From Phytophthora quininea (taxonomy: Eukaryota; Oomycota; Peronosporomycetes; Peronosporales; Peronosporaceae): a stretch of 64,000 bases of DNA. Positions within the stretch are counted from its first letter, which is position 1; each line of letters starts with the position of its first letter. Where the stretch lies: NCBI GenBank assembly GCA_011947345.1, contig JAAVTG010000044.1, positions 1-64,000 of the forward strand, in the 5' to 3' direction. Below the pieces are notes generated by a model. That model had not been told where the DNA came from and did not search any database. It saw only the letters and a list, made by a program, of their open reading frames with translations. Below, in pieces: positions 20,816 to 31,226 of this stretch. Both the position numbers and the translations under genes were made by a program.

Positions 20816-20901
20816 GAAGCCAACGATGTATGGAAGTCAAAATTGGTTTGTCTTTCTGATGTCTATCTACAAAGAGATTGTTCCTGTACAAATTCTTTTC
20901 G

Positions 20902-23430
20902 TTAGATATCACCCAATAATCCAGCAACCCAGTGCCACGTACATTGGTGAACAGAGGCGAAGAAGTACAGCAGGAGGAAGCAGCTCATGAGCTTCGTTTG
21001 GAAGTTCACGTATTGCTGCTCCAGAAGGAAGGACAGCAAGTGTAGAGGCGAGATATTATACTTTTGGAGATCGCACTGCACACCATCACGAGAGGAGGAA
21101 GCTCCGAGGCTGCAAACCCCACGCACCATAAAATCCTCGACTGGAGTTGCTCCTTCGATACATCCAACGTAAGTCCGTTGTACCGAGCACTCGGCAAATG
21201 CCAAAGGGTGGCAAGCAACAAACCTACATAAAACCACTTCATCAGCTTGGAAAGGCAATAAAACTTTATGCAACGACAGACTTACCCAGGAGGAATGGCA
21301 CAAGCACCCTGACAAACTCGGCCACGATCAAAACTTCGCAGGAAAACAACAGCTGCAGAGTCTGCTCCAAAATGCGAGCCTGGTCCTTCCGAACGACCAG
21401 CATCCCGTCAATGTTGACTAGAGACGGCTTTCGAATATCTCCACTGCCAGTACGCATGTTTTGAGGGACTCGACCAGTGTTGCGACTCAGGTCTAGTAAT
21501 CGCTTCGAGCCGTGCTTGAGCACTGTACGCGGCGTGAGAAATACCGAAGCAGAGCTTCGTAAAATCGGCCAACGACCAAATCCATCGGGCGAATCCAAAT
21601 CCCCGAGTGGCGGGAGATCCACCGAAGTGCGTCGCGATAGTGATGGCCGTTTGGGCGTCGGAATCGATGGTGTGCTCTGCTGCGGTCGTATATCTGTTAA
21701 ACAGTACACTTTGGCAGGATCTCGAGCCCAACTCTGAGCGCGTGGCTGCTTATCATTCAATGCAGTCGAGTCCTCTGCAATTTTACGGGCCAGTACGTAT
21801 TTGCTTTCCGACATCGTTTCTGAAGCACAGCGCCGAAGTCGGCCGGCTGCTTTGGGTGCTGCACCTTTGTTGTCTTTCGCATCGCTTTCGTGGCTGTAGC
21901 ATCGGTCGTTGATGATGAACGACGAAGTGTGAGATCTGTCTTCGGTGGCATCTGGAATGCAACACCGAGCGTTGAATTACGACGAGTTGGCCCAGGGGCT
22001 TTATGTTGTGGCCTGGTTTTGGCAGCGACTGGATCGGAGGCTGATCGACGCATTTTTTCCAAGACATTGGAAGATAACGTTGACAGCGAGTTGGGAGTTG
22101 TCATTACAGAATCCACCAGACTGCGTGTTGTATCAGAAGATGAACGGCGGACTTGACGCACCTCAATGTCTGCACTAGTTACCACCGTAAGTGTAGGTGG
22201 CCGCTCCGCATTCAAAGGAGAATTGTTTTCTTTCTGCTGTTTGTGGTTGTCGTCTTCATCCTCTTCGTCTTCTTCTTCCACTAGCGCTGAAGATAAACTG
22301 CCTTCGACAATTTTGAGCGCCGTTTGCAATGTCAAGCTGCCGTCGACAATGAAAGCATGCGTCGAGTAGGTGTGTGCAACTGCGAGACTGACAAGTAGCT
22401 CTTCAACAAGTATGAGGATTGACAACTCAGTATGCGCTCCATACATAATACACAACGCCCGGTACATGGCTGCACTGATGTCCACCAGATTGAGCGTCAC
22501 GTCGGTGCTCAGATCGTTCAGTTTGCGAGCGTGAATCCAGAGCCGTCGCTTGAATAAAGTTCGTAGCGGTGGATGTACCAAAATCATCATGAGTTGAATC
22601 GCCCACGGCGCGGCGACAAATACGCCAGCTAAGATAAAAAGACCGCAACAATCGCAAGAGCCTGCCAAAATAACCAACACTGTGCGTGACCGCCGTCCAT
22701 CCGAGCCCTTCCTCTTACAGCAGCAACAGGAAAACGCCAATACGCTAAACACGATCGCCATATTGATGAACTCGCCCCCAGTGATTGGATACCTCCACGC
22801 CAACGAAATGGTCGCTATTGCCGCCTCCGACAAGACTCCAGCAGAGACGGAAATTACGGACAGCAACCTTAAACAGCGCTTCTGGTTTGATTTGCCTAGG
22901 TACTGCAACATGTGGAACCCCCACCCTGCAGTCAAAATCGAGTGAGCGATACCAGACCTGACCAACGCCGCGACGTTCTGTTTAACCCCAGACTCAGGAG
23001 AATTCACTGGGATCAACGACAAGCCCACGAGTAGCACAAAATCGCCAGCACTGACAGCACACAAACGACTGCGAGACAGCGTCCAAAGCCCGCGCGTGAT
23101 TGATATCGGTCGAATTGCTGGAGTTTCTCCACGGAATATCGTCCCAAGAAATGGAACTCGGTTTTCCAGTCGTAAAAGCGCCGCCATAGTACTGCAACTA
23201 CCTCCTTCATATGCATAGCGTCTGCACAAGAAGGAAGACGACAGTAGTAAGATGTCTTTGTTCACCATTTTTACTTGCCCCAGCCACAGCGACCTTATTA
23301 GCCCGCTAATAATATGTTCGCCAGCTACAACCAGTAACGCTAATTCTAGCTGAGGAGCTGTCCATTTTGCCAGAACGTGAGTTATCACAAACATAATGAT
23401 AAAGATCACAATCAGCATCTGGCAATGCAC
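20902..23430 (-). CDS. Multi-pass membrane protein with Ser/Arg-rich loop, unknown family
   Basis: The first minus frame (23430-21757, 557 aa) has about six to eight hydrophobic helices in its first 350 residues. An acidic stretch (EEEDEEDEDD) and a long Ser/Thr/Arg-rich cytoplasmic region follow. A frame break near 21800 leads into 21814-21266, which continues the Ser-rich region and ends in another hydrophobic helix. A short GTAAGT...AAG intron (about 21245-21290) and a break near 21050 lead to further hydrophobic segments ending at 20902. The joined product would be about 830 residues. The RRSSS and RRTS stretches look like basophilic kinase sites. I recognise no transporter or receptor signature. 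Confidence 0.6.
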
Positions 23431-23477
23431 TCGTTCTTGCTCGGCGCACTATAAATCATCTTCAACCGGTTTAACAG

Positions 23478-24757
23478 TCAGGTTGGCCAGGTCCCAAGCG
23501 AGTTTCGCGCGTCGACGGGCTGGGTTATCGGAATATGAGACGGCTTTCTCATCTCCAAATCAAAAACAATGGACGTGAGCGTCCAGCCAGATAAATCGCC
23601 GCGTGCATGAGATCGAGCGTCGTGGAAAACGGGCCACGATCGGTCTTCTTGGTCGCCAAGAATTATCAAGGCCTCGTCAACTGTCGTGGGTGGAGTCAAT
23701 TCATTGTACCGACGCAGACGATGAATACTGCTCTGGTACGGAGGTTGAGCAACATCAAGTCGCTGGTACTGGTTCGCGTGGAAGAACACCTCCTTTCCAG
23801 TCTTCGAATCGTCGTATTCGTAGATTAAATGACGATTGAAGGACGCCACCTCGATATTCCAAATTCGCTTGGTTGGAACTTCCATCAGTTGGAAATTGTG
23901 TCCAGCAGCTTGACCAGCGCGTGTGATGATAGCAATAGCATCCTCGGATTCTTCGCCGTCAGCAGGTCACGCGAGATAAATCCTCTCCCCAGACCGCCTA
24001 CGAAGATTTCCGATGGCTGAACAACTACACAAAGCATTATTGAATCCGAGAAAAAAAACATTTGAAAATGTACCAAACTTACAGTTGAGAGTGAAAGCGA
24101 CGCCATTGTCGTTAAAGCCGAAAGCGCCCGAAGGAGGTCGCCCAAATAAGTATACGCCACGAATTTCGGTTCGTCTCCAATCTGAGCGATCACAATCGCC
24201 GTTCGATTCACATCCACCACACTGCTGTCTTCATTGTGCGCTACCACGTGCATGCCGGCACTTGTCAGCACAATATCCGAGCATTTTAGAACCGGACGCC
24301 TTGCCTCAGCTGGGAAAATTTCTGTTTGAAAGCTCGGTGGAATGGAGTTCGAAAACTCCTCCACAATATTCTCAATAAAAATGATCTCGAACGGCACCCC
24401 GCTGCCTTCAGATATCCCTTCCAGCTCCTCGACATAGTGCTACATAAAAAATATCCATGACTGAGCCAACTTCTGTTAGCAGAAAGCAGAGTGCATATTT
24501 ATACTTACCGGAAAAATAACTTTATGGGTCTTCAAATATCGTTGCAATAGCCCCCTCCCAGTTTCCGTGTCTGCGTATGGTAACAACAATGTCTGGAGCT
24601 TAGTATTCAGCTGCATTCGGCTCTGGATTTCGTCTCGGAAGCGCTCTCCGAGCTGCCGACCGAACTCATAATGGGAAGAGCCTCGAAATTCAAAGATCTC
24701 CTCGGCAAACACGCAGAAAAAGCTTCCAAGCAGCAGCAGAACGAGGTGTCGTGTCAT
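23478..24757 (-). CDS. C45-family Ntn hydrolase (acyl-CoA:6-APA acyltransferase-like), secreted
   Basis: The first exon encodes a clear signal peptide (MTRHLVLLLLGSFFCVFAEE), so the protein enters the secretory pathway. Introns are 24440-24508 (GTAAGT..TAG) and 24025-24082 (GTAAGT..TAG). The second exon holds KCSDIVLTSAGMHVVAHNEDSS: the Cys would be the N-terminal nucleophile freed by self-cleavage, and the HNED motif is typical of the C45/AAT family. A missing base near 23953 (AATCC.GAGG) changes frame. After it the family-like AGQAAGHNFQLM segment is found, and the last frame ends at 23478. Members hydrolyse or transfer acyl groups on amides; the substrate here is unknown. It is head-to-head with the DnaJ gene. 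Confidence 0.78.
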
Positions 24758-24830
24758 TTTTGCAAAGAAAACTTTTTTATTGTTCTAGAAGCTGCAATCA
24801 GAATCCCATTTATAACGTATCTGACTCCGA
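24758..24830. promoter_or_regulatory. Shared divergent promoter, C45 hydrolase / DnaJ
   Basis: Only 73 bp separate the two start codons, so both genes must be driven from this AT-rich segment or from inside each other's 5' ends. It contains TTTTTTATTG and CCCATTTATAACG, but no clear oomycete initiator consensus. Confidence 0.5.
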
Positions 24831-25784
24831 ATGGTCGTGATGTCTACTAAGAAGACGCCGCCCAAGAGCAGAGCGAAAGTCTCCGACAAGCCCAAGCAAA
24901 TCAAGCGCACGGCCAAGCGACAGAGAACTGACCCTCAGGTGGTGGATCTCACCCAAGACTCGCCTACTGAAAGCAATACACACATGAATCCGTTGGAGTC
25001 CGACGACTACTTCGTCGTACTGGGTCTAGCTCGCTCCGCCAGTGCTGCCGATGTCAAGAAAGCGTACCGTAAACTGGCAGTGCAATGGCATCCCGACAAG
25101 AACCGCTCGAACCCTCGTGCCGAGGAGTTTTTCAAGAAAATCAGCGAAGCTTACGAAGTTTTAAGCGATCCAGATAAACGACAGCTCTACGAGAGTTCTG
25201 GCAAGACTGGCGTGCAACAAGGAGCGTCCCCAGCTGGAGCAGACTATAGTGACCACTTTGGGTTTACTGGGAGGACCCACTTCTCCACTCAACATGCTCG
25301 AGATATCTTTGACGCCTTCTTTGGCGGAGCTGATCCGTTCGAATCTTTCTTTGGAGGACAACGACGATCGCAGCGTCATGGACGGAGCATGTTTGATGAG
25401 GACTGGGACCAGTCTTTTGGTAGTATGGGGTTTGGAGGGATGCGAGGCTTTGGAAGTATGGGCACGGACTCCTTCTTTAGTGATGGGTTCGACATGGGTG
25501 GAGGTTTCTCCACCAGTATGAGCTCGTCGTCGTCGACCTTCACGGATCGTAATGGGCACGTGGTGACTCAAAAGACGACGACGACGACGGGTGCAGACGG
25601 ACGCACGGAGACGGTAACGGAGGAATATCGCAATGGAAAACTGGTCAACTCGACGTCGTCGTCGACGACCAGCAGACTGGCAGGCGCCGGGAGAATGCAA
25701 CTGCAAAGAAGTGGAAGCAAGGAGCGTCTATCGAGCCAAAACAGCCAGACCGTCCAGCGTCGTGGTTCTCGCACGAAGTATTGA
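24831..25784 (+). CDS. Class B DnaJ (Hsp40) co-chaperone
   Basis: An intact frame of 317 codons with a basic, probably nuclear-targeting N-terminus ([21 protein letters not shown]). The J domain covers about residues 59-125, with the HPD tripeptide in [11 protein letters not shown] and the usual [16 protein letters not shown] end. A Gly/Phe-rich region follows ([12 protein letters not shown]) and then a Ser/Thr-rich C-terminus ([22 protein letters not shown]). That order resembles DNAJB2/DNAJB6-type chaperones, which stimulate Hsp70 and restrain aggregation. There is no zinc-finger domain. The Met codon at 24840 is an equally good start. Confidence 0.88.
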   Translation: MVVMSTKKTPPKSRAKVSDKPKQIKRTAKRQRTDPQVVDLTQDSPTESNTHMNPLESDDYFVVLGLARSASAADVKKAYRKLAVQWHPDKNRSNPRAEEFFKKISEAYEVLSDPDKRQLYESSGKTGVQQGASPAGADYSDHFGFTGRTHFSTQHARDIFDAFFGGADPFESFFGGQRRSQRHGRSMFDEDWDQSFGSMGFGGMRGFGSMGTDSFFSDGFDMGGGFSTSMSSSSSTFTDRNGHVVTQKTTTTTGADGRTETVTEEYRNGKLVNSTSSSTTSRLAGAGRMQLQRSGSKERLSSQNSQTVQRRGSRTKY

Positions 25785-25934
25785 AGATATTGACGACAGC
25801 AAGAGGCGAATGACTGCATGTAAGAAGACAGCAAGAAAACAGATGCATTCTAGTCGATCAGTTGCCGTGGAGCGACGTTGTAAGTCCAATAGCTTACCAG
25901 GAAGCTCTAGCATTCCATAATGTCAGCTCTAAGC

Positions 25935-27682
25935 TCACGCTGATGAGAGTTCCTTCTGATGTTGAGCCTCTCGTTCGATGGTTTGCATCAAATGGTGAAT
26001 GAATTCCACAGTGCTCGGGTGTCGCGTCTACCGGTAGCACGATAAACCAACAAACAATTAGTCAATTTCCTGTCAGCAAGAATCACCGATCGTACCTGGA
26101 CGAAAAAGGCGTGCGCTTGAAAAGGAGTTTCCGTAGTGCCCGACCACTAAATCCTTCGGCCATTTCCGCGGCTTGTAACAGTACCATGGACACGTCAACC
26201 GTTCCACTTTCATTTCCCGCTCGAGCTAACTCTCGGTAGGACTTCAGAGGATGAGCACTTGGCTGAATAATTCTCACGCGCTCTAGCTCTTCAATACAAC
26301 TACGCAAGATTTCGTATCGAGCGTGATGCGACGGGAGGCCGATATATCTAGCACAGCAAGGTGAGCTAAGTAAGATGGCATCTCATGCACCCTAGGAAAA
26401 CGTACTGCTTGATATCGGCACGGTCCACAAACGCCACATCAATTGCTTCCGTGATGTTGGACGTCGTCAGCACCAATACGTTTGAGTGCCTCTTGAGCGC
26501 GTCCAACTGCGTCAGCAGCGCATTCACGACGCGGATGGCGTCAGATGGCTCCGAGCCACTCACAGCAGCCTTTCGAGCCGCAGTCAACGACTCGACCTCA
26601 TCTGCAACCACCGCCAAAACACATTTCTTAGCAATAGTATCCATCGTTTCCCGACTGGATAGAAAGCTTCACCTATCAGGACGCAAATCAGCGAGTCCTC
26701 GTCTTCCACTAACTCTTGGATCTGTCGGAATAACTTCATCACGAGCTTGCCACTCTCCGAAAACCACTGGAACATGATGCACAAAATGAGATGGAAAATT
26801 CATCCTCGTAACGTTTTCAATCTTCCCACCTTGCTGAATAAACTATGCGCATTGATCTCAAGAAGCACCGCGTTCGGATATCTGCAGTTCACACGCTTAG
26901 TAGCTCACATAATAAGAATGCATAAATCATCGACCAACCTTGACGACAGTCTGATGCTAAGTTTCTGGGCCAGTGCTTTACAAAGGCTGGTCTTTCCAGT
27001 CCCCGGGGTCCATGCAGCAACACCACTCGGTTCCATGAGATAATATGCGGGTTCACCTTGGAGTCTGAGAACAACATCGCCGTCATGGCGTAGTCCAGCA
27101 CATTTTGCTTCACCGAGGAGTCAAAAATGAGCGAATCCCACAAGCCGTCAAAGCTGGTAGACGGAAGAACTGTCTGCTGGCAGGTCGTCACACTGTCGTC
27201 ATCTTCTGCTGTTTCCTCCGCAGGAAGTTCCTAAAAACAATTACGTTAGGATTAACATCAGTAAAATATGTAAACAAATATTCTTACATCACTGAGTTTG
27301 AACACATGCACTAGCATGTGAGCTTCTTCTCTGGATACTCCAGTCTCCGATTCTTCTCCATCAAATTCTGTAATCTCGATACGCGTCACATGAGCAGCAA
27401 GCACCGTCGTCTCGAACGGAACTAAGCCTAACTCACATTTTTCAGTAAACATTTTAGAAAAATAATTAAAATATTTTCAAAGAGTAGAATATTTTCACCT
27501 TTCGTGAATATTGAGCAAGTCGTGCCCAGGAACTCCGCGACGGCTGCAGCCACTTGTTCGAAGTCAGCGACGCTCTCAGGCTTCAGGCAGACCTCCACTG
27601 CACACAACACATTAAATAATCATTATATACATACTAAATAAAATGTTTCGGACAATTTACCATGAACTCGCCGCGAATCCAT
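25935..27682 (-). CDS. TRIP13: TRIP13/Pch2 AAA+ ATPase
   Basis: TRIP13/Pch2 remodels HORMA-domain proteins in the spindle checkpoint and in meiosis. The first exon encodes only MDSRRVH (ATG at 27682), and short introns follow (for example 27598-27660, 26602-26672, 26348-26405). The centre has [19 protein letters not shown] and a Walker A of the [18 protein letters not shown] type, broken by a missing C in the CCCCGGGG run near 27003. Then comes the highly specific [12 protein letters not shown], with [17 protein letters not shown] and [22 protein letters not shown]. The last exons give [19 protein letters not shown] and a short tail ending at 25935. A further 1-bp break lies near 26115. Family identity is secure. 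Confidence 0.92.
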
Positions 27683-27773
27683 TTCTTTTGGAATGCCACG
27701 AAATGTTTATGATTTTTGCTCAATGCCTCATTTTTTTTGATGAAGTCTGCAAATAGACACTTTGAGTTTTGCC
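27683..27773. promoter_or_regulatory. Shared divergent promoter, TRIP13 / GAF-IQ gene
   Basis: 91 bp between start codons. CCTCATTTTTTTTGAT at 27726-27741, 33 bp upstream of the plus-strand ATG, resembles the oomycete initiator (TCAYTYYNCAWTTT). Confidence 0.5.
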
Positions 27774-30142
27774 ATGAACGCCAACAGCAATCAGGAAGCT
27801 TCGACTAATAATCCCGAAAGTGATCAAAATGCAGTGAATGAAGTCGCAGCGGAGACCCATTTCCACTCGGCCGCCCGGCGGGTGTCCAATTTCCTGAAGT
27901 CTCCGTTCGCCCGACGATCGTCGATTGGAGCCGCAGACTTCGCCGAGTTAGCGTTACTGGACGTATTTACTCAAGCAGCCAGCGATATTCTGGCGGCGAT
28001 ACCAGCCCAGCGTTGTATCGTCTTCATTTATGACAAAAGTGCCAATTTGCTGCGTCCTCAAGTCGTCGTGAACTGCCAAGATGGAGGAGTTGAGGAGTCG
28101 ATGATCGATTCGGATAAACTGATGACGGTCGACACGGCGCCGGTTAGTTTTCCACCAGTGATGGGAATGGTTAGTTCTTGTTTCCTCCAGAAACGATGTT
28201 TGAAAATGCAAGAACCCAATCCGGTGAGTAAGTAGTTGCTACTTCACTATTTTTTTATTCACATATTTTTTCTGTTAGCATCGCTCTTTCCATCGAGAGT
28301 ACGATATTCCAAAGGATATCGAAGTGGACTCTATTCTGTGTGCTCCTGTTATCTTGTACCACCGAGCCACTGCAGTTATTCAGGTGTGTAGAATCGACTG
28401 TAGAACTAACGTTTGATCTAACACGTGCCTTGTGTAGCTGCTGAATCGATTAGACACTTCTGCTGAGCAAACTCCCATTGAAACAGTAGAGCGCGTGCCC
28501 ACCCCACAAGAGCAGAAACATGGAGAAATTCGCTTGCATCGACTCAAGACGGTAAAAGCAATGATTAAGACAGGGTTTTCGATCAAAGACGAGCAAAAGT
28601 TGCTACTTTTTACGACTCACATTGCTGTAAGTTTATTTTTCTCTCTCTCTCTGCGTCACTGGAACGTATTTCCTAACTTTTTGTGTTTGCAATACAGCAA
28701 GCTATCGAGAACAACATGAAGAAAATTGAAACTGGTCGTAGCGAGGCCAAGCTGCGTGAGGATAAAGCGAAAGAAGCGATGGAGCTACTAGACGCTTTGA
28801 ATGGCAACATTGTCGCCCGAATCCAAGACATCGAAGAGCTCATGCCCACAGACGAAGCCAAAAGCTCTGGCCGTAATATCTACATGCGTCGGGCAACCAT
28901 CACAAGGCTGCAATCTCCATCGAACCTCTTCACCGACATGCTGACCGCACTCGTTGTCATCACACGCTTGCAAGCGATTTTCGAGGACGTCGACAGCGTC
29001 GACACGAAAAATTTGCCGAGGAATTAGAGAAGTTTAGGAAACAACGTGAGCGGATGCGCTCGTTGGTGGTAACGCAACGAGTTTTCCGCTCCGACCCCAA
29101 TCCAAAGCCAAAACAGCAGGAACCACTGGCACCACCGCCATCTAAACCGACTACGACGAGTTCCTCTCGCCCGAAAAATCGATTTGCTGCGCCAACGAAA
29201 ACGACTCAAGCTCCGAGAAAACCTCCACCAAATTCTCCATCTCCAGGATCACCGAAGCGATCATGGCAACCAAAACTACCAAATGCAGCCGCACAGATTC
29301 AACGGAGAATAAGCGCCAAGAAAATTCAAAAGGTTTATCGTAAACACCGTCAACGCCGTCAAGAGGAATCACCCGCGAACCCTTCGAAAGAACGAAAGAT
29401 TACGAGGGAGACCGCAAGCGCCATCAAGATGCAGTCATTTATCCGTGGCAATCTTGTCCGTAAGAAGCTTCGTCGATCGAAGACAGGTCACCAAGGTCCA
29501 CATATCATTTGCTTGCGAGTGGCAGATTCTCCAGCTACTGTGGAGTCGAATCAAAGCAGTCACGAACACCCGACTCCATCTCAAATTTGCATTTACGCGA
29601 TGCCCGAACGCTCAGGAAAAACTCGCTTGATGTACCGGCGAAAGTCCATCGACACGCCAGCCGAATGTCAACCGCGGAACCAGAGTCATTTTGCAGCTGT
29701 CGAATCACGAAAACTTGTTGCAGTCCAAAAACAAGAGGAAATGCTGAAACCTTTTCCCCAGCTAGACCGCGAACGGATCGGCCACCGATCGGAGTTGTTT
29801 GGGAGCTACCTCAACAGCACTTTGATCCTCCAGGCGTCGAATTCGTCCGACATCAAAGTCCGCGGACAACCGAGTTGAGACTCCCAGTGTTGGGACCTCC
29901 GAAACCTGCAGTTGGTCCTCGAGCGCCAAAGCATCGATCCAAGCTTAGCGCGGCAAGGAACTCCCTCTTGTGCTGCTTGTTGCCAACGCAAGCCAAACGT
30001 TCACCGCCAAATTTCGCGCCGGTGGTGGTGCAGTCGCTTAGGAAATCCAAAACCAGCAGCGCCACCACGAGATGTTGACACCGTCGTAGGAGAGACGGGC
30101 TTGAACTTGCAGCGGCGAATTATGCCGACTCCGTATAGATGA
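27774..30142 (+). CDS. GAF-domain and IQ-motif protein
   Basis: The N-terminal 60 residues are polar. A GAF domain follows (FAELALLDVFTQAASDILAAI ... CIVFIYDKSANLLRPQVVV) and continues across introns 28224-28278, 28384-28437 and 28627-28697, all 54-71 bp with GTG/GTA donors. After the GAF come a helical region and then, past a 1-bp break near 29000, a Pro/Lys-rich part with two IQ-like calmodulin-binding helices (AAAQIQRRISAKKIQKVYRKH and AIKMQSFIRGNLVRKKLRR). GAF domains bind cyclic nucleotides or other small ligands, and IQ motifs bind calmodulin or light chains. The 3' end is uncertain: the frame stops at 29880, but similar coding character continues in other frames to 30078 or 30142. Confidence 0.72.
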
Positions 30143-31226
30143 GCTCTTCAACTTGAAGGCCTTGACTAAAACTTTTAATCAACACCATGCCAACAGACCT
30201 TGAAGGAGTTGCTGCAAACCAGGTCGTCCGTATTGCTTGTTAACAGCGCTTCGATCTTGATGTCTTGGTGGTAAGCCGCATCGAAAGGACCCCCCTCAAC
30301 GGCTTGCGCCTCAACATTAAGCAACGGACCGACCGCCACGTTGGACGCGTGGGGGTTCTTTTGCCCAAGCACGCAACTCCTCCGACGGTCGACCAGGTCT
30401 CGGCAACCGCAGCAACCTGCTCGCGCTGCGAAACGCGAGCGGCTCCTCCGTTCTTCTCGAGTTAATAATCGTCTGAAAGCTCCGGCTCTCCATGCTGCAG
30501 AGTGCAACCGAGTGTGAATCTATCGACAGACTGCAGGTCTGTGGGATTTGCACGCTGGCCGCGATTTGCGGCATGCAACTTGCAGCTCTCTCTCCACTCG
30601 ACAAAAAGAGCAATGCGGGCGCTGCTTGGTTTGGGAAACTGCGTGGACTTTCCGACCAGAATCCGCCGCTGCTTCCTCGGGCTTCGAATGGCAGGAAGGT
30701 CATTGCAAGGCACGCGTGGCAGTATGGTCCAAGTACTGTGCCACGCCGTTTTGGCGACCGTGACCATCTCAGATCACCAAGAGCGGCGTCCATCTACAAG
30801 CTTGCGGCGCGGCTGTCACATGCCAAAACCATACTGCGAGCTGTATATCGACTCCACTGGAAGGCGCGAGCGACACCAAACCACCTGCTTCCAGACCCGA
30901 CCAAGCAAAAACACCATAAGAGCCGCGAAAAACGACAGTGTTTTTGGCATCATTATCCTCTTGTGCCACATTTCGTACCACCGATTCGTCGCATAAACGA
31001 TGGGCACATACAAATCCCCAGTGATTTGATGATTTGGCGTTCGGTGGCGAGAGTGCTACTGTCCCGAAATGTGCGGCATATCGCGGGATTCAGCGTCTGG
31101 CCTTCAGAAAGCAAAAGAGCGAGCGGGCCAACGTCAATTTGGGGAGGGGAGTCAAGTCACGAGAACCCCCTACGTCACTTCTACCATCGCTTTCTCGGTC
31201 CCCGGTAGACAAACTCCAAGTGAACC
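30143..31226. other. Intergenic stretch with unassigned ORFs
   Basis: Two overlapping plus-strand frames (30492-31208, 30502-30996) and several minus frames are open. The 30502 frame contains MPKPYCELYIDSTG, faintly like the calcium-binding loop region of a C2 domain, but the rest of a C2 fold is not visible. I would not call a gene on this alone. The last 60 bases carry an initiator-like CGTCACTTCTACCATCG (31173-31189) that fits the next gene. Confidence 0.35.

Noticed and set aside
30492..31208. 238-codon plus-strand ORF between the GAF-IQ and PH-kinase genes
   Set aside because: The composition looks random, another frame overlaps it fully, and no domain is visible. The overlapping frame has only a faint C2-like stretch.
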